In this document: piece by piece, positions 1 to 6,744 of the stretch
Layout of the letters: the number at the start of each line of letters is the position of its first letter
Numbering within the stretch: position 1 is the stretch's first letter
NCBI GenBank assembly: GCA_947380915.1
Contig: CANCSY010000084.1
Span: forward strand, 1-11,182
Source: Beijerinckiaceae bacterium
GTDB lineage: Bacteria > Pseudomonadota > Alphaproteobacteria > Rhizobiales > Beijerinckiaceae
Direction of reading: 5' to 3'
Length of the DNA: 11,182 nucleotides
The notes under the pieces: model-generated
The model's input: only the letters and a program-made list of their open reading frames with translations
Databases searched by the model: none
Told to the model about the DNA's origin: nothing
Made by a program: the position numbers and the translations under genes

Positions 1-2648
1 GGCGAGAGCAACGCCGAGACCACGCCCACCGCGCGGCTGGCGTCGGTGACATAGACCGCCTGACCGCGCTCATAATTGGGGTGAATCTTCACCGCCGTAT
101 GGACGCGGCTGGTGGTGGCGCCGCCGATGAGCAGGGGCACGTCGAAGCCCTCGCGCTCCATCTCGCTCGCCACGAAACACATTTCATCCAGCGAGGGCGT
201 GATGAGGCCGGAAAGGCCGATCACATCGACCTTTTCACGCTTCGCCGTCTCCAGGATCTTGGAGGCGGGAACCATCACGCCAAGGTCGATGATCTCGTAA
301 TTGTTGCAGGCGAGCACCACGCCCACGATGTTCTTGCCGATGTCGTGCACATCGCCCTTCACCGTGGCCATGAGGATCTTGCCTGCGGTGGAGCGCCCCG
401 CGCCGCCAGCGGCCTTTTCAGCCTCCATATAGGGCATGAGCACGGCGACAGCCTGTTTCATCACGCGGGCGGATTTCACCACTTGCGGCAGGAACATCTT
501 GCCCGCGCCAAAGAGATCACCCACCACATTCATGCCCGCCATGAGCGGGCCTTCGATGACGTCGAGCGGACGCACTGCAGCAAGCCGCGCCTCCTCCACG
601 TCAGCATCAACGAATTCGGTGACGCCATTCACCAGCGCATATTCGAGGCGCTGGGCCACGGGCTGCTCGCGCCAGGCCAGATCCTTCTCCTTGGCTTCGA
701 CGCCCTTGCCTTTGAATTGATCAGCGATGGCCAGCAGGCGCTCGGTGGAATCCGCGCGCCGGTTAAGCACCACATCCTCGCAGGCCTCGCGCAGTTGCGG
801 CGGGATCTTCTCATAAACCTGCAGGGCGCCAGCATTGACGATGCCCATGTCGAGCCCCGCGCTGATGGCGTGAAACAGAAACACCGAATGCATGGCCTCG
901 CGCACGGGATCATTGCCGCGAAACGAGAAGGAAAGGTTGGAGACGCCGCCGGACACATGGGCATGGGGCAGGCGGGCGCGAATGGCCCGCGCAGCCTCGA
1001 TGAAATCGACGCCGTAATTGTCGTGTTCCTCGATGCCCGTGGCGACCGCGAAAATATTGGGATCGAAGATGATGTCCTCGGGCGGGAAGCCCACCTCTTC
1101 GGTCAGCACCTTGTAGGCGCGGGCGCAGATCTCGACCTTGCGCGTGAAGGTGTCGGCCTGCCCCTGCTCGTCAAAGGCCATGACCACGACAGCGGCGCCA
1201 TAGCGACGCACGATGCGCGCCTGTTCGATGAATTTCGCCTCGCCCTCCTTGAGCGAAATGGAATTCACCACGGCCTTGCCCTGAATGCACTGGAGGCCCG
1301 CCTCGATCACCTCGAACTTCGAAGAATCCACCATGATGGGCGCGCGCGCGATGTCGGGCTCGGAGGCCACCAGATGCAGGAAATCCACCATGGCGCGCTG
1401 GGAATCCAGCAGGCCTTCGTCCATGTTCACATCGATGATCTGCGCGCCATTGACCACCTGTTCGCGCGCCACATCGAGGGCTGCCGAAAACTCGCCATTC
1501 CTGATGAGTTTGCGAAAGCGCGCGGAGCCCGTGACATTGGTGCGCTCGCCCACATTCACGAAGCGAATGTCCTTGGTCAGCGTGAAAGGCTCGAGGCCCG
1601 AGAGCCGCAGCATGGGCTCGACCTTCGGCGGGCGGCGCGGGCTGAGGCCCTTCACGCGATCCGCGAAAGCCGCCACATGGGCGGGCGTGGTGCCGCAGCA
1701 ACCGCCGATGATGTTGACGAGCCCGGCTTCAGCAAATTCGCCAAGCATGTTCGCCATATATTCCGGGCTCTCGTCATAGAGACCGAATTCATTGGGCAGG
1801 CCCGCATTGGGATAGGCTAGGGTGAACGTATCGGCGATGCGCGAAATCTCCGCCACATGCTGGCGCAATTCGCGCGCGCCAAGGGCGCAGTTGAAGCCCA
1901 CCGCGAAGGGCTCCGCATGACGCAGGGAATGCCAGAAGGCGGCGGGCGTCTGGCCCGACAGGGTGCGTCCGGAAAGATCGGTGATGGTGCCCGACAGCAG
2001 AATGGGCAAACGCACGCCCAGCGCATCAAAGGCCTCCCACACGCCGATCAGCGCGGCCTTGGCGTTCAAGGTGTCGAAAATCGTCTCCAGCAAGATCACA
2101 TCGCTGCCGCCTTCGATCAGCGCCTGGGCCGCCTGACCATAGGAAACGCGCAATTCATCGAAACTCACCGCGCGAAATCCGGGATCATTCACATCGGGCG
2201 AGAGCGAGGCTGTGCGGTTGGTGGGCCCGATGGCGCCGCAGACAAAGCGCCTGCGCCCATCCTGCGCCTCGGCCAATTGCGCCGCTTCGCGCGCCAGACG
2301 CGCGCCGGACCGGTTGAGATCGGCCACATGGGCCTCAAGCCCATAATCGGCCTGCGCGATGCTGGTGGAGGAGAAGGTGTTGGTCTCCACCATATCCGCG
2401 CCCGCCAGAAAATAGGCGAGATGAATGTCCCGAATAGCCTCGGGTTGGGTAAGATTGAGAAGATCGTTATTGCCCCTGAGGTCGCGGCTCGCGTCCTTGA
2501 ACAGGGCGCCGCGAAAGCCCGCCTCATCGAGGCGCAGGTCCTGGATCATGGTGCCCATGGCGCCGTCGAGCACGAGGATGCGCTCACGCGCGGCCTGCAT
2601 GAGCGCCGCGCGCACCGCCTTGCCATCGGCCAGTTTGAAATTCGCCAT
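1..2648 (-). CDS. metH: Cobalamin-dependent methionine synthase, N-terminal 882 residues (cut by window edge)
   Basis: Transfers the methyl group of 5-methyltetrahydrofolate to homocysteine through methylcobalamin, giving methionine and THF in the cytoplasm. I translated the minus strand from the ATG at 2648; it stays open to base 1. The homocysteine domain (about 1-350) carries the zinc-ligand cysteines C254 (in FNCALGA) and C317/C318 (in GGCCGTTP). A pterin-binding domain follows (about 360-640), then the cap, then the B12 domain with DVHDIGKN, where H768 is the expected lower cobalt ligand. Full-length MetH is about 1,230-1,260 residues, so the SAM-dependent reactivation domain would lie left of the window. 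Whether it is fused, as in E. coli, or separate, as in some alphaproteobacteria, cannot be seen. The start overlaps the metF stop by one base (TGATG), with GAGGG about 7 bases upstream as ribosome site. No frameshift was found. Confidence 0.97.
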   Translation of the reverse strand, partial: MANFKLADGKAVRAALMQAARERILVLDGAMGTMIQDLRLDEAGFRGALFKDASRDLRGNNDLLNLTQPEAIRDIHLAYFLAGADMVETNTFSSTSIAQADYGLEAHVADLNRSGARLAREAAQLAEAQDGRRRFVCGAIGPTNRTASLSPDVNDPGFRAVSFDELRVSYGQAAQALIEGGSDVILLETIFDTLNAKAALIGVWEAFDALGVRLPILLSGTITDLSGRTLSGQTPAAFWHSLRHAEPFAVGFNCALGARELRQHVAEISRIADTFTLAYPNAGLPNEFGLYDESPEYMANMLGEFAEAGLVNIIGGCCGTTPAHVAAFADRVKGLSPRRPPKVEPMLRLSGLEPFTLTKDIRFVNVGERTNVTGSARFRKLIRNGEFSAALDVAREQVVNGAQIIDVNMDEGLLDSQRAMVDFLHLVASEPDIARAPIMVDSSKFEVIEAGLQCIQGKAVVNSISLKEGEAKFIEQARIVRRYGAAVVVMAFDEQGQADTFTRKVEICARAYKVLTEEVGFPPEDIIFDPNIFAVATGIEEHDNYGVDFIEAARAIRARLPHAHVSGGVSNLSFSFRGNDPVREAMHSVFLFHAISAGLDMGIVNAGALQVYEKIPPQLREACEDVVLNRRADSTERLLAIADQFKGKGVEAKEKDLAWREQPVAQRLEYALVNGVTEFVDADVEEARLAAVRPLDVIEGPLMAGMNVVGDLFGAGKMFLPQVVKSARVMKQAVAVLMPYMEAEKAAGGAGRSTAGKILMATVKGDVHDIGKNIVGVVLACNNYEIIDLGVMVPASKILETAKREKVDVIGLSGLITPSLDEMCFVASEMEREGFDVPLLIGGATTSRVHTAVKIHPNYERGQAVYVTDASRAVGVVSALLS

Positions 2649-3553
2649 CACGCGGCCCTCATGGTGAGCTGCGGACGCAGCCCCAGCAAATGGCAGATCG
2701 CATAAACAAGATCGGCCTTGTTCATGGTGTAGAAATGGAAATCGGTGACGCCATGATCGACGAGGTCCAGCACCTGCTCGGCGGCGACGGCGGCTGCGAT
2801 CAGGCGGCGCGTGGCTGGATCATCATCAAGCCCTTCGAAACGGTCAGCGAGCCATTGGGGCACGCTGGCGCCGGTCTTTTTGGCGAAGCTGGCGGCCTGG
2901 CGAAAATTCTGCACGGGCACGATGCCAGGCACGATGGGGATATTAATGCCGCGCGCCCGCACGCGCTCCACGTAACGCAGATAATGGGCGTTATCGAAGA
3001 AGAATTGCGTTATGGCGCGCGTGGCGCCGGCGTCCACCTTGGCTTTGAGTACATCAATGTCGGCGTCGAGCGTGGCGCTTTCGGGATGTTTCTCGGGGTA
3101 AGCGGAAACCGTCACCTCGAAATCGCCGAGACGACGAATTCCTTCGATCAAGGCAGTCGACGTGGCGTAACCGCCGGGATGAGGCTCGTAAACGCTGCCC
3201 GGACCCGTGACCGGATCGCCTCGCAGCGCAACGATATGGCGCACGCCCGCGTCATGGTAAGCGCGGACAACGTCATCGACCTGCGCGCGCGTCGCAGCGA
3301 CACAGGTGAGATGAGCGGCGGGCTTCAAGTTCGTTTCGCGCACGAGGCGCGCCAGGGTCGAATGCGTACGCTCGCGCGTGGAGCCGCCAGCGCCATAAGT
3401 CACCGACACAAAGCTGGGTTCAAGCGGCGCAAGGCGCGTGATGGAGTCCCACAAGGCGCTCTCCATCTCGGCCGTCTTCGGTGGAAAGAACTCGAAGGAA
3501 ACGCGGATGTCGGCGAGGCGCGAGCGACTGGCGCGCGAAAAATCATGAACCAT
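2648..3553 (-). CDS. metF: 5,10-methylenetetrahydrofolate reductase
   Basis: FAD enzyme that reduces 5,10-methylene-THF to 5-methyl-THF, the methyl donor for the adjacent metH. The 301-residue product has the usual single-domain bacterial length. Family motifs are in order: SFEFFPP with catalytic-type E21, [13 protein letters not shown] at 51-63, ALRGDP with D113 near the flavin, AYPEKHPE around H156, and QFFFDN at 183-188. A longer reading frame starts at 3613, but the ATG at 3553 is preferred. It sits 6 bases after a strong GGAGGT, makes a TGATG overlap with the upstream regulator stop, and places the FEFFPP motif about where it falls in other MetF proteins. It is the middle gene of a regulator-metF-metH operon, so flux into methionine is probably set by the co-transcribed regulator. 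Confidence 0.97.
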   Translation of the reverse strand: MVHDFSRASRSRLADIRVSFEFFPPKTAEMESALWDSITRLAPLEPSFVSVTYGAGGSTRERTHSTLARLVRETNLKPAAHLTCVAATRAQVDDVVRAYHDAGVRHIVALRGDPVTGPGSVYEPHPGGYATSTALIEGIRRLGDFEVTVSAYPEKHPESATLDADIDVLKAKVDAGATRAITQFFFDNAHYLRYVERVRARGINIPIVPGIVPVQNFRQAASFAKKTGASVPQWLADRFEGLDDDPATRRLIAAAVAAEQVLDLVDHGVTDFHFYTMNKADLVYAICHLLGLRPQLTMRAA

Positions 3554-4548
3554 CACGCAACCTCCATCAACTTCATCTCGTCTGCGATGATGCGGGGGTC
3601 CCGCGCGATCCACAGGGATACCGTGAGCTTGTCCCCGGCGCCGGGGCCCAGATCGCGACGGGCGAAATCGACCAGCCCCGCCTCTCCCATGAAGCCCTCG
3701 ATCTCCTCGCCGGAGAAGCCGAGACGTCGATGGGCGTGCTGCTCGCGCAGGAACTCATGGGCGTGCGGCGCGAAATCGATGATGAGCAGACGCCCGCCCG
3801 GCCGCAGCGCATGGGCGGCCTCGCGCACGGCGCGGCCGGGGTCGTCAAGATAGTGCAGCACCTGATGCACGATCACGAGGTCATAGCCATTGCGCTCCAC
3901 CGGCAGGGCATAAAGATCGCCCTGGCGCACCTGCACATTGCGCAGGCCCGCGCGCTCCAGATTGGTGCGCGCCACATTCAGCATGGCGGGGCTCTGGTCG
4001 ACGCCAACAGCGCGCTCGGCCAGCGGGGCCAGCAGTTCCAGCATGCGGCCGGTGCCGGTGCCCAGATCAAGAACCGCATGGAGCGGCTTGTCGCCCACAA
4101 TGTCCCGTACAGCCGCCTCGACGATATTCTCGGCGATATGCAACGAGCGGATGCGGTCCCAATTGCGGGCATGTTCGGCGAAGTAGCGTTGCGCCTGTTC
4201 GGCGCGGGCGCGGCGCACCTCGGAGAGGCGGGAGCGGTCGCTCGACAGAACCGGATCGCTCTCGTCCATGCCTGTCAGGACGGCGCGCACCAGCCCTGCG
4301 GCCGAGCCCTGATCGGACACGCGGAAGAAGGCCCAGGCGCCCTCGCGACGCCGATCCACTAGCCCCGCCTCGACCAGCAGGCGCAAATGACGGGAGATCC
4401 GCGGCTGGGACTGGCCCAGAATGGTCATGAGCTCGGAAACGGTCAGCTCCGCATCCGCCAGCAGGGCCAGCAGCCGCAGGCGGGTGATCTCGCCGGCAGC
4501 CTCCAGCGCATCGAGGGTCGCGGCGAAGGAGGCGGATTGCTTGGGCAT
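3553..4548 (-). CDS. ArsR-family regulator fused to a SAM-dependent methyltransferase domain (probable methionine-operon regulator)
   Basis: 331-residue two-domain protein. Residues about 10-80 are an ArsR-type winged helix, with recognition helix around SQPRISRHLRLL (47-58) and wing at RRREGAWAFFRV (66-77). Residues about 120-300 are a class I methyltransferase fold: motif I VLDLGTGTG (159-167), acidic end of strand 2 at D184 (GVDQSPAML), QGDLYALP with D211, and LRPGGRLLIIDF (248-259). There is no cysteine in the whole protein, so thiolate metal sensing as in classical ArsR/SmtB is excluded. First gene of the operon with metF and metH. ArsR-like SAH/SAM-responsive regulators of methionine genes (SahR, SamR) are known in Proteobacteria. 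I infer that the methyltransferase fold here binds SAM or SAH as effector. It could instead be a real methyltransferase. Start: ATG with GGAAAA about 7 bases upstream. Confidence 0.93.
   Translation of the reverse strand: MPKQSASFAATLDALEAAGEITRLRLLALLADAELTVSELMTILGQSQPRISRHLRLLVEAGLVDRRREGAWAFFRVSDQGSAAGLVRAVLTGMDESDPVLSSDRSRLSEVRRARAEQAQRYFAEHARNWDRIRSLHIAENIVEAAVRDIVGDKPLHAVLDLGTGTGRMLELLAPLAERAVGVDQSPAMLNVARTNLERAGLRNVQVRQGDLYALPVERNGYDLVIVHQVLHYLDDPGRAVREAAHALRPGGRLLIIDFAPHAHEFLREQHAHRRLGFSGEEIEGFMGEAGLVDFARRDLGPGAGDKLTVSLWIARDPRIIADEMKLMEVA
3560..3565 (-). promoter_or_regulatory. Strong Shine-Dalgarno for metF inside the upstream gene
   Basis: GGAGGT on the minus strand lies 6 bases before the metF ATG at 3553, within the last codons of the regulator gene. 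It decides the metF start over the longer 3613 frame and, with the TGATG overlap, suggests translational coupling. Confidence 0.7.
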
Positions 4549-4564
4549 GTTATTTTTCCAAGGT

Positions 4565-4586
4565 AGATATAAAGATATGTTTATCT
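4565..4586. promoter_or_regulatory. Candidate operator: AT-rich imperfect palindrome
   Basis: A 22-bp imperfect palindrome with outer arms AGATA and TATCT; 8 of 11 symmetric positions pair. It includes a GATAT-AAA-GATAT direct repeat on the plus strand. It lies 17-38 bases upstream of the regulator ATG and overlaps the predicted -10 element of that gene. Its AT richness stands out from the surrounding high-GC DNA. Position and symmetry suit binding by a dimeric ArsR-family repressor acting on its own operon. That the product of 3553-4548 is the binder is inference. Confidence 0.5.
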
Positions 4587-4607
4587 CCCTATTTTGATCG
4601 CCGTCAA
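4580..4607 (-). promoter_or_regulatory. Predicted sigma-70-type promoter of the regulator-metF-metH operon
   Basis: On the minus strand TTGACG (4607-4602) is followed after 16 bases by GATAAA (4585-4580). Transcription would start near 4573, leaving a leader of about 25 bases. That is too short for a SAM or SAH riboswitch, so control is more likely by protein at the overlapping palindrome. Called by eye from consensus. Confidence 0.45.
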
Positions 4608-4634
4608 GTGGGCAGGTAATGGGTTACTGCCCAC
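4608..4634. repeat. 27-bp interrupted palindrome / hairpin in the divergent intergenic region
   Basis: Arms GTGGGCAG (4608-4615) and CTGCCCAC (4627-4634) are perfect 8-bp inverted repeats. Inside them TAA and TTA also pair across a TGGG loop with one bulged G, giving an 11-bp stem. It directly abuts the -35 element of the minus-strand operon and lies about 150 bases upstream of the plus-strand dehydrogenase. No T-run follows on either strand, so a Rho-independent terminator is unlikely. An operator for a dimeric regulator of either or both divergent promoters is possible. The binding protein is unknown. Confidence 0.5.
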
Positions 4635-4706
4635 AATCCCACCCGGGTCTCAGGGTTTTCGCCTGTTCACATCACCCTGCCTCCCCGTTTTTCATCGCAA
4701 AGCCGA

Positions 4707-4735
4707 TTGCAACGAGACAACTTCCTACTTAAGCT
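4707..4735 (+). promoter_or_regulatory. Weak candidate promoter for the PQQ dehydrogenase-cytochrome pair
   Basis: TTGCAA (4707-4712) is followed after 17 bases by TAAGCT (4730-4735), a poor -10 match. It lies about 45 bases upstream of the dehydrogenase start. It is the best candidate I see in this intergenic stretch, but it is not convincing. Confidence 0.2.
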
Positions 4736-4780
4736 TCATCGTAACGGGCCGCCTGTTCAACGCCCGATGGGAGAACGTCC

Positions 4781-6055
4781 ATGATGCTAAACCGTTTCGG
4801 TTCCAGATCTGGCCTGCGCGGCCTCGTCGCCGCTCTGGCGGTGACAGCGGTCGGAGGCGCCGCCTTCGCCCAGGCCACGGCGCCCGCAGCGCCTCCGCCA
4901 GTATCAGACATCGTCCGCAAGCAAGCCGAGCGCAGCAAGCAGGATGTCAGTCTGCGCGGACACCCCGTGCCGCCGATCGCCACACCCCGCGACAAGCTGC
5001 CCATGGACAAGATCAAGGTGCCCGAGGGCTTCAAGGTGGAGGTCTTCGCCACCGGCCTGGCGGGCGCGCGCATGATGCTGCTGTCGCCCAAGGGCACGCT
5101 CTTCGTATCCACCCGCACCATCGGGCGCGTTTATGCGATCACTGATCCCTTCGGCAAGAAGGAGGTCAAGACCATCGCGCAGGGCCTGACCCTGCCCAAT
5201 GGCCTCGCCATGAAGGATGGCAGCCTCTTCGTCACCGCCAACAAGCAGGTGCTGCGCTTCGATGACATCGACGCGACGCTGGATGCGCCGAAGTCCGTGG
5301 ATTTGTCGGAGAAGTTCAATCTGCCCGCCGATCTGTCGCACGGCTGGCGCTATACGGAGTTCGGGCCGGATGGGAAACTCTATATTCCCGTGGGCGCCAA
5401 CTGCAACATCTGTGAAGTGAACTACGGCACCCACGCCCATATCCGCCGCTATGATGCGGATGGCTCCAATATGGAGATCGTGGCGCGCGGCGTTCGCAAC
5501 ACCGTTGGCTTCGATTGGCATCCCGTGACCAAGGAACTCTGGTTCACCGACAATGGCCGTGACTGGGCGGGCAACGAGGGGCCTGAAGACGAGCTGAACA
5601 AGCTGCCGAAGAACAAGAGCGGCGCCAGCTTCGGCTTCCCCTATTGCCACGCCAAAGGCATTGCGGACCCGGACGTGGTGCGCCCGGATCCCTGCGCAGG
5701 CGTGATCCTGCCGCAGGCGCTCATGGGGCCCCATGCGGCGGCGCTGTCCATCAAGTGGTACACGGGCGACATGTTCCCGGCGAAGTACAAGAACGTGGCC
5801 TTTATCGCGCGCCATGGCTCCTGGAACCGGGAGAAGAAGTACGGCTATGATGTCGTTATGGCGACCGAGAAGAATGGCAAAGTGAAGGTGGAGCCCTTCA
5901 TGACCGGCCTGCTGGACGAAAAGACCAACAGCTTCCATGGCCGCCCGGTGCATATCCTTCAATTGAAGGACGGCTCGCTGCTCGTCACCGACGAGAACAA
6001 CGGCGCCATCTACCGCATCACCTATGACGCCAAAGCCAAGACTGCTCGCCTATGA
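4781..6055 (+). CDS. Periplasmic PQQ-dependent sugar/sorbosone-dehydrogenase-like protein
   Basis: 424 residues, similar to the soluble PQQ glucose/L-sorbosone dehydrogenase beta-propeller family, which oxidises sugars or aldehydes in the periplasm; the true substrate cannot be told from sequence. A signal peptide is clear: RFGSRSGLR, a hydrophobic stretch at about 14-28, then AFA before Q31. Family landmarks are H187 (in LSHGWRYTEFGPDG), the likely catalytic base by analogy with sGDH; GVRN at 237-240, with R239 likely contacting PQQ; FTDNGRDW near 255-262; and HGSWNR at 345-350. The only four cysteines (C208, C211, C289, C305) all lie in the exported part and may form disulfides. GGAG lies 7 bases before the first ATG; a second ATG follows at once. 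The stop overlaps the downstream cytochrome start by ATGA, implying coupled expression and an electron donor-acceptor pair. No PQQ synthesis genes are in view. Confidence 0.88.
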   Translation: MMLNRFGSRSGLRGLVAALAVTAVGGAAFAQATAPAAPPPVSDIVRKQAERSKQDVSLRGHPVPPIATPRDKLPMDKIKVPEGFKVEVFATGLAGARMMLLSPKGTLFVSTRTIGRVYAITDPFGKKEVKTIAQGLTLPNGLAMKDGSLFVTANKQVLRFDDIDATLDAPKSVDLSEKFNLPADLSHGWRYTEFGPDGKLYIPVGANCNICEVNYGTHAHIRRYDADGSNMEIVARGVRNTVGFDWHPVTKELWFTDNGRDWAGNEGPEDELNKLPKNKSGASFGFPYCHAKGIADPDVVRPDPCAGVILPQALMGPHAAALSIKWYTGDMFPAKYKNVAFIARHGSWNREKKYGYDVVMATEKNGKVKVEPFMTGLLDEKTNSFHGRPVHILQLKDGSLLVTDENNGAIYRITYDAKAKTARL

Positions 6056-6633
6056 GCCTCAAGCTGCTTTCGACAATCGCGCCGCCAGCCCTAGCGCTGG
6101 CGGTGCTTCTCTGCGCGCCCGCCATGGCGGCGAGCCTCGCAGAGCGCGTGGAGACCTGCGGCGCCTGCCACGGGGAAGACGGCAACGCACGCTCGCCCGG
6201 CCTGCCATCCCTCGCCGGGCAACCCAATTTCTATCTGATGAACCAGCTCATTCTCATCCGCGAGGGCGTGCGCAGGATCCCGGAAATGGAGGCGCTGGCC
6301 AAGGAGCTGAAGGACGAGGATATTCTGGAGCTTGCGGCCCATTATGCAGCCGCGCCGTCCAAGCGCTCCGAGGAGACGCCCGACCCCGCGCTCGTGGCGC
6401 GCGGCGCCCAGCTGGCCGCCTCCCACCATTGCGCCTCCTGCCATACCCCCGCCCTGACAGGGCAGGAGCAGATGCCACGTCTCGCGGGCCAGCGCATCGA
6501 CTACATGGTGACAAGCCTCAAGGCCATGCGAGACAATAAACGCACCAGCGCCGACCCCCTGATGGTGGAGACCGTGGTGGGCCTGTCCGACCAGGATTTG
6601 GGCGCGCTCGCTCATTATGCTGCCTCGAAATAG
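6052..6633 (+). CDS. Exported di-haem class I cytochrome c (c4-like)
   Basis: 193 residues. The signal peptide has a hydrophobic core at about 8-22 and ends AMA before A27. Two haem c sites follow: CGACH at 36-40 and CASCH at 127-131, with probable distal methionines M79 (RRIPEM) and M171 (ADPLM). Each half repeats the pattern haem motif, then LAGQ, then a Met-bearing segment, as expected for the tandem-domain c4 type. It begins inside the dehydrogenase stop codon (ATGA). I infer that it accepts electrons from the upstream PQQ enzyme in the periplasm and passes them to a terminal oxidase or another cytochrome. C21 lies in the signal sequence; a lipoprotein reading is possible, but the clear AMA site makes a soluble form more likely. 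Confidence 0.9.
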   Translation: MSLKLLSTIAPPALALAVLLCAPAMAASLAERVETCGACHGEDGNARSPGLPSLAGQPNFYLMNQLILIREGVRRIPEMEALAKELKDEDILELAAHYAAAPSKRSEETPDPALVARGAQLAASHHCASCHTPALTGQEQMPRLAGQRIDYMVTSLKAMRDNKRTSADPLMVETVVGLSDQDLGALAHYAASK

Positions 6634-6732
6634 GGAGCCCAAGCCTCAACTGGCTGGCTTGCAAGTAGGTATGCCGTTCATAATCTTGTGACTGATTCCC
6701 TGTGCGCGCCTGCGCCGACGCGGGAGCCAGCC

Positions 6733-6737
6733 AGGAG
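6733..6737 (+). promoter_or_regulatory. Shine-Dalgarno that decides a GTG start for the KAP NTPase
   Basis: AGGAG ends 7 bases before the GTG at 6745. The farther-upstream GTG at 6688 has no comparable site. The tandem ATGs at 6754 and 6757 lie 16 or more bases away from it. Confidence 0.6.
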
Positions 6738-6744
6738 AGATCGC

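Noticed and set aside
81..1820. Long plus-strand open frame of 579 codons opposite metH
   Set aside because: It is an antisense shadow of metH. The minus strand encodes continuous MetH domains with zinc and B12 motifs, while the plus-strand product is low-complexity His/Ala/Gly/Arg-rich with no recognisable domain, a common artefact of high-GC codon bias.
1857..2705. Plus-strand open frame of 282 codons opposite the metH 5' end
   Set aside because: Antisense shadow of the homocysteine-binding domain of metH; composition is not protein-like and no good ribosome site was seen.
2690..4362. Overlapping plus-strand open frames of 387 and 293 codons opposite metF and the regulator
   Set aside because: The opposite strand carries full MetF and ArsR-methyltransferase motifs; these frames show no domain and overlap each other.
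4549..4780. SAM or SAH riboswitch upstream of the methionine operon
   Set aside because: The predicted leader is only about 25 bases and I saw no match to a known SAM/SAH riboswitch core on the minus strand.
4904..5962. Minus-strand 352-codon frame opposite the PQQ dehydrogenase
   Set aside because: Shadow of a gene with a clear signal peptide and family motifs on the plus strand.
6640..6661. Possible stem-loop after the cytochrome gene (CAAGCC ... GGCTTG)
   Set aside because: The stem is only 6 bp with a 10-base loop and no T-run follows, so I do not call it a terminator.
6688..6744. Extended N-terminus of the KAP NTPase from a GTG at 6688
   Set aside because: No ribosome site precedes it, while AGGAG is ideally placed for the GTG at 6745, and the added residues look non-conserved.
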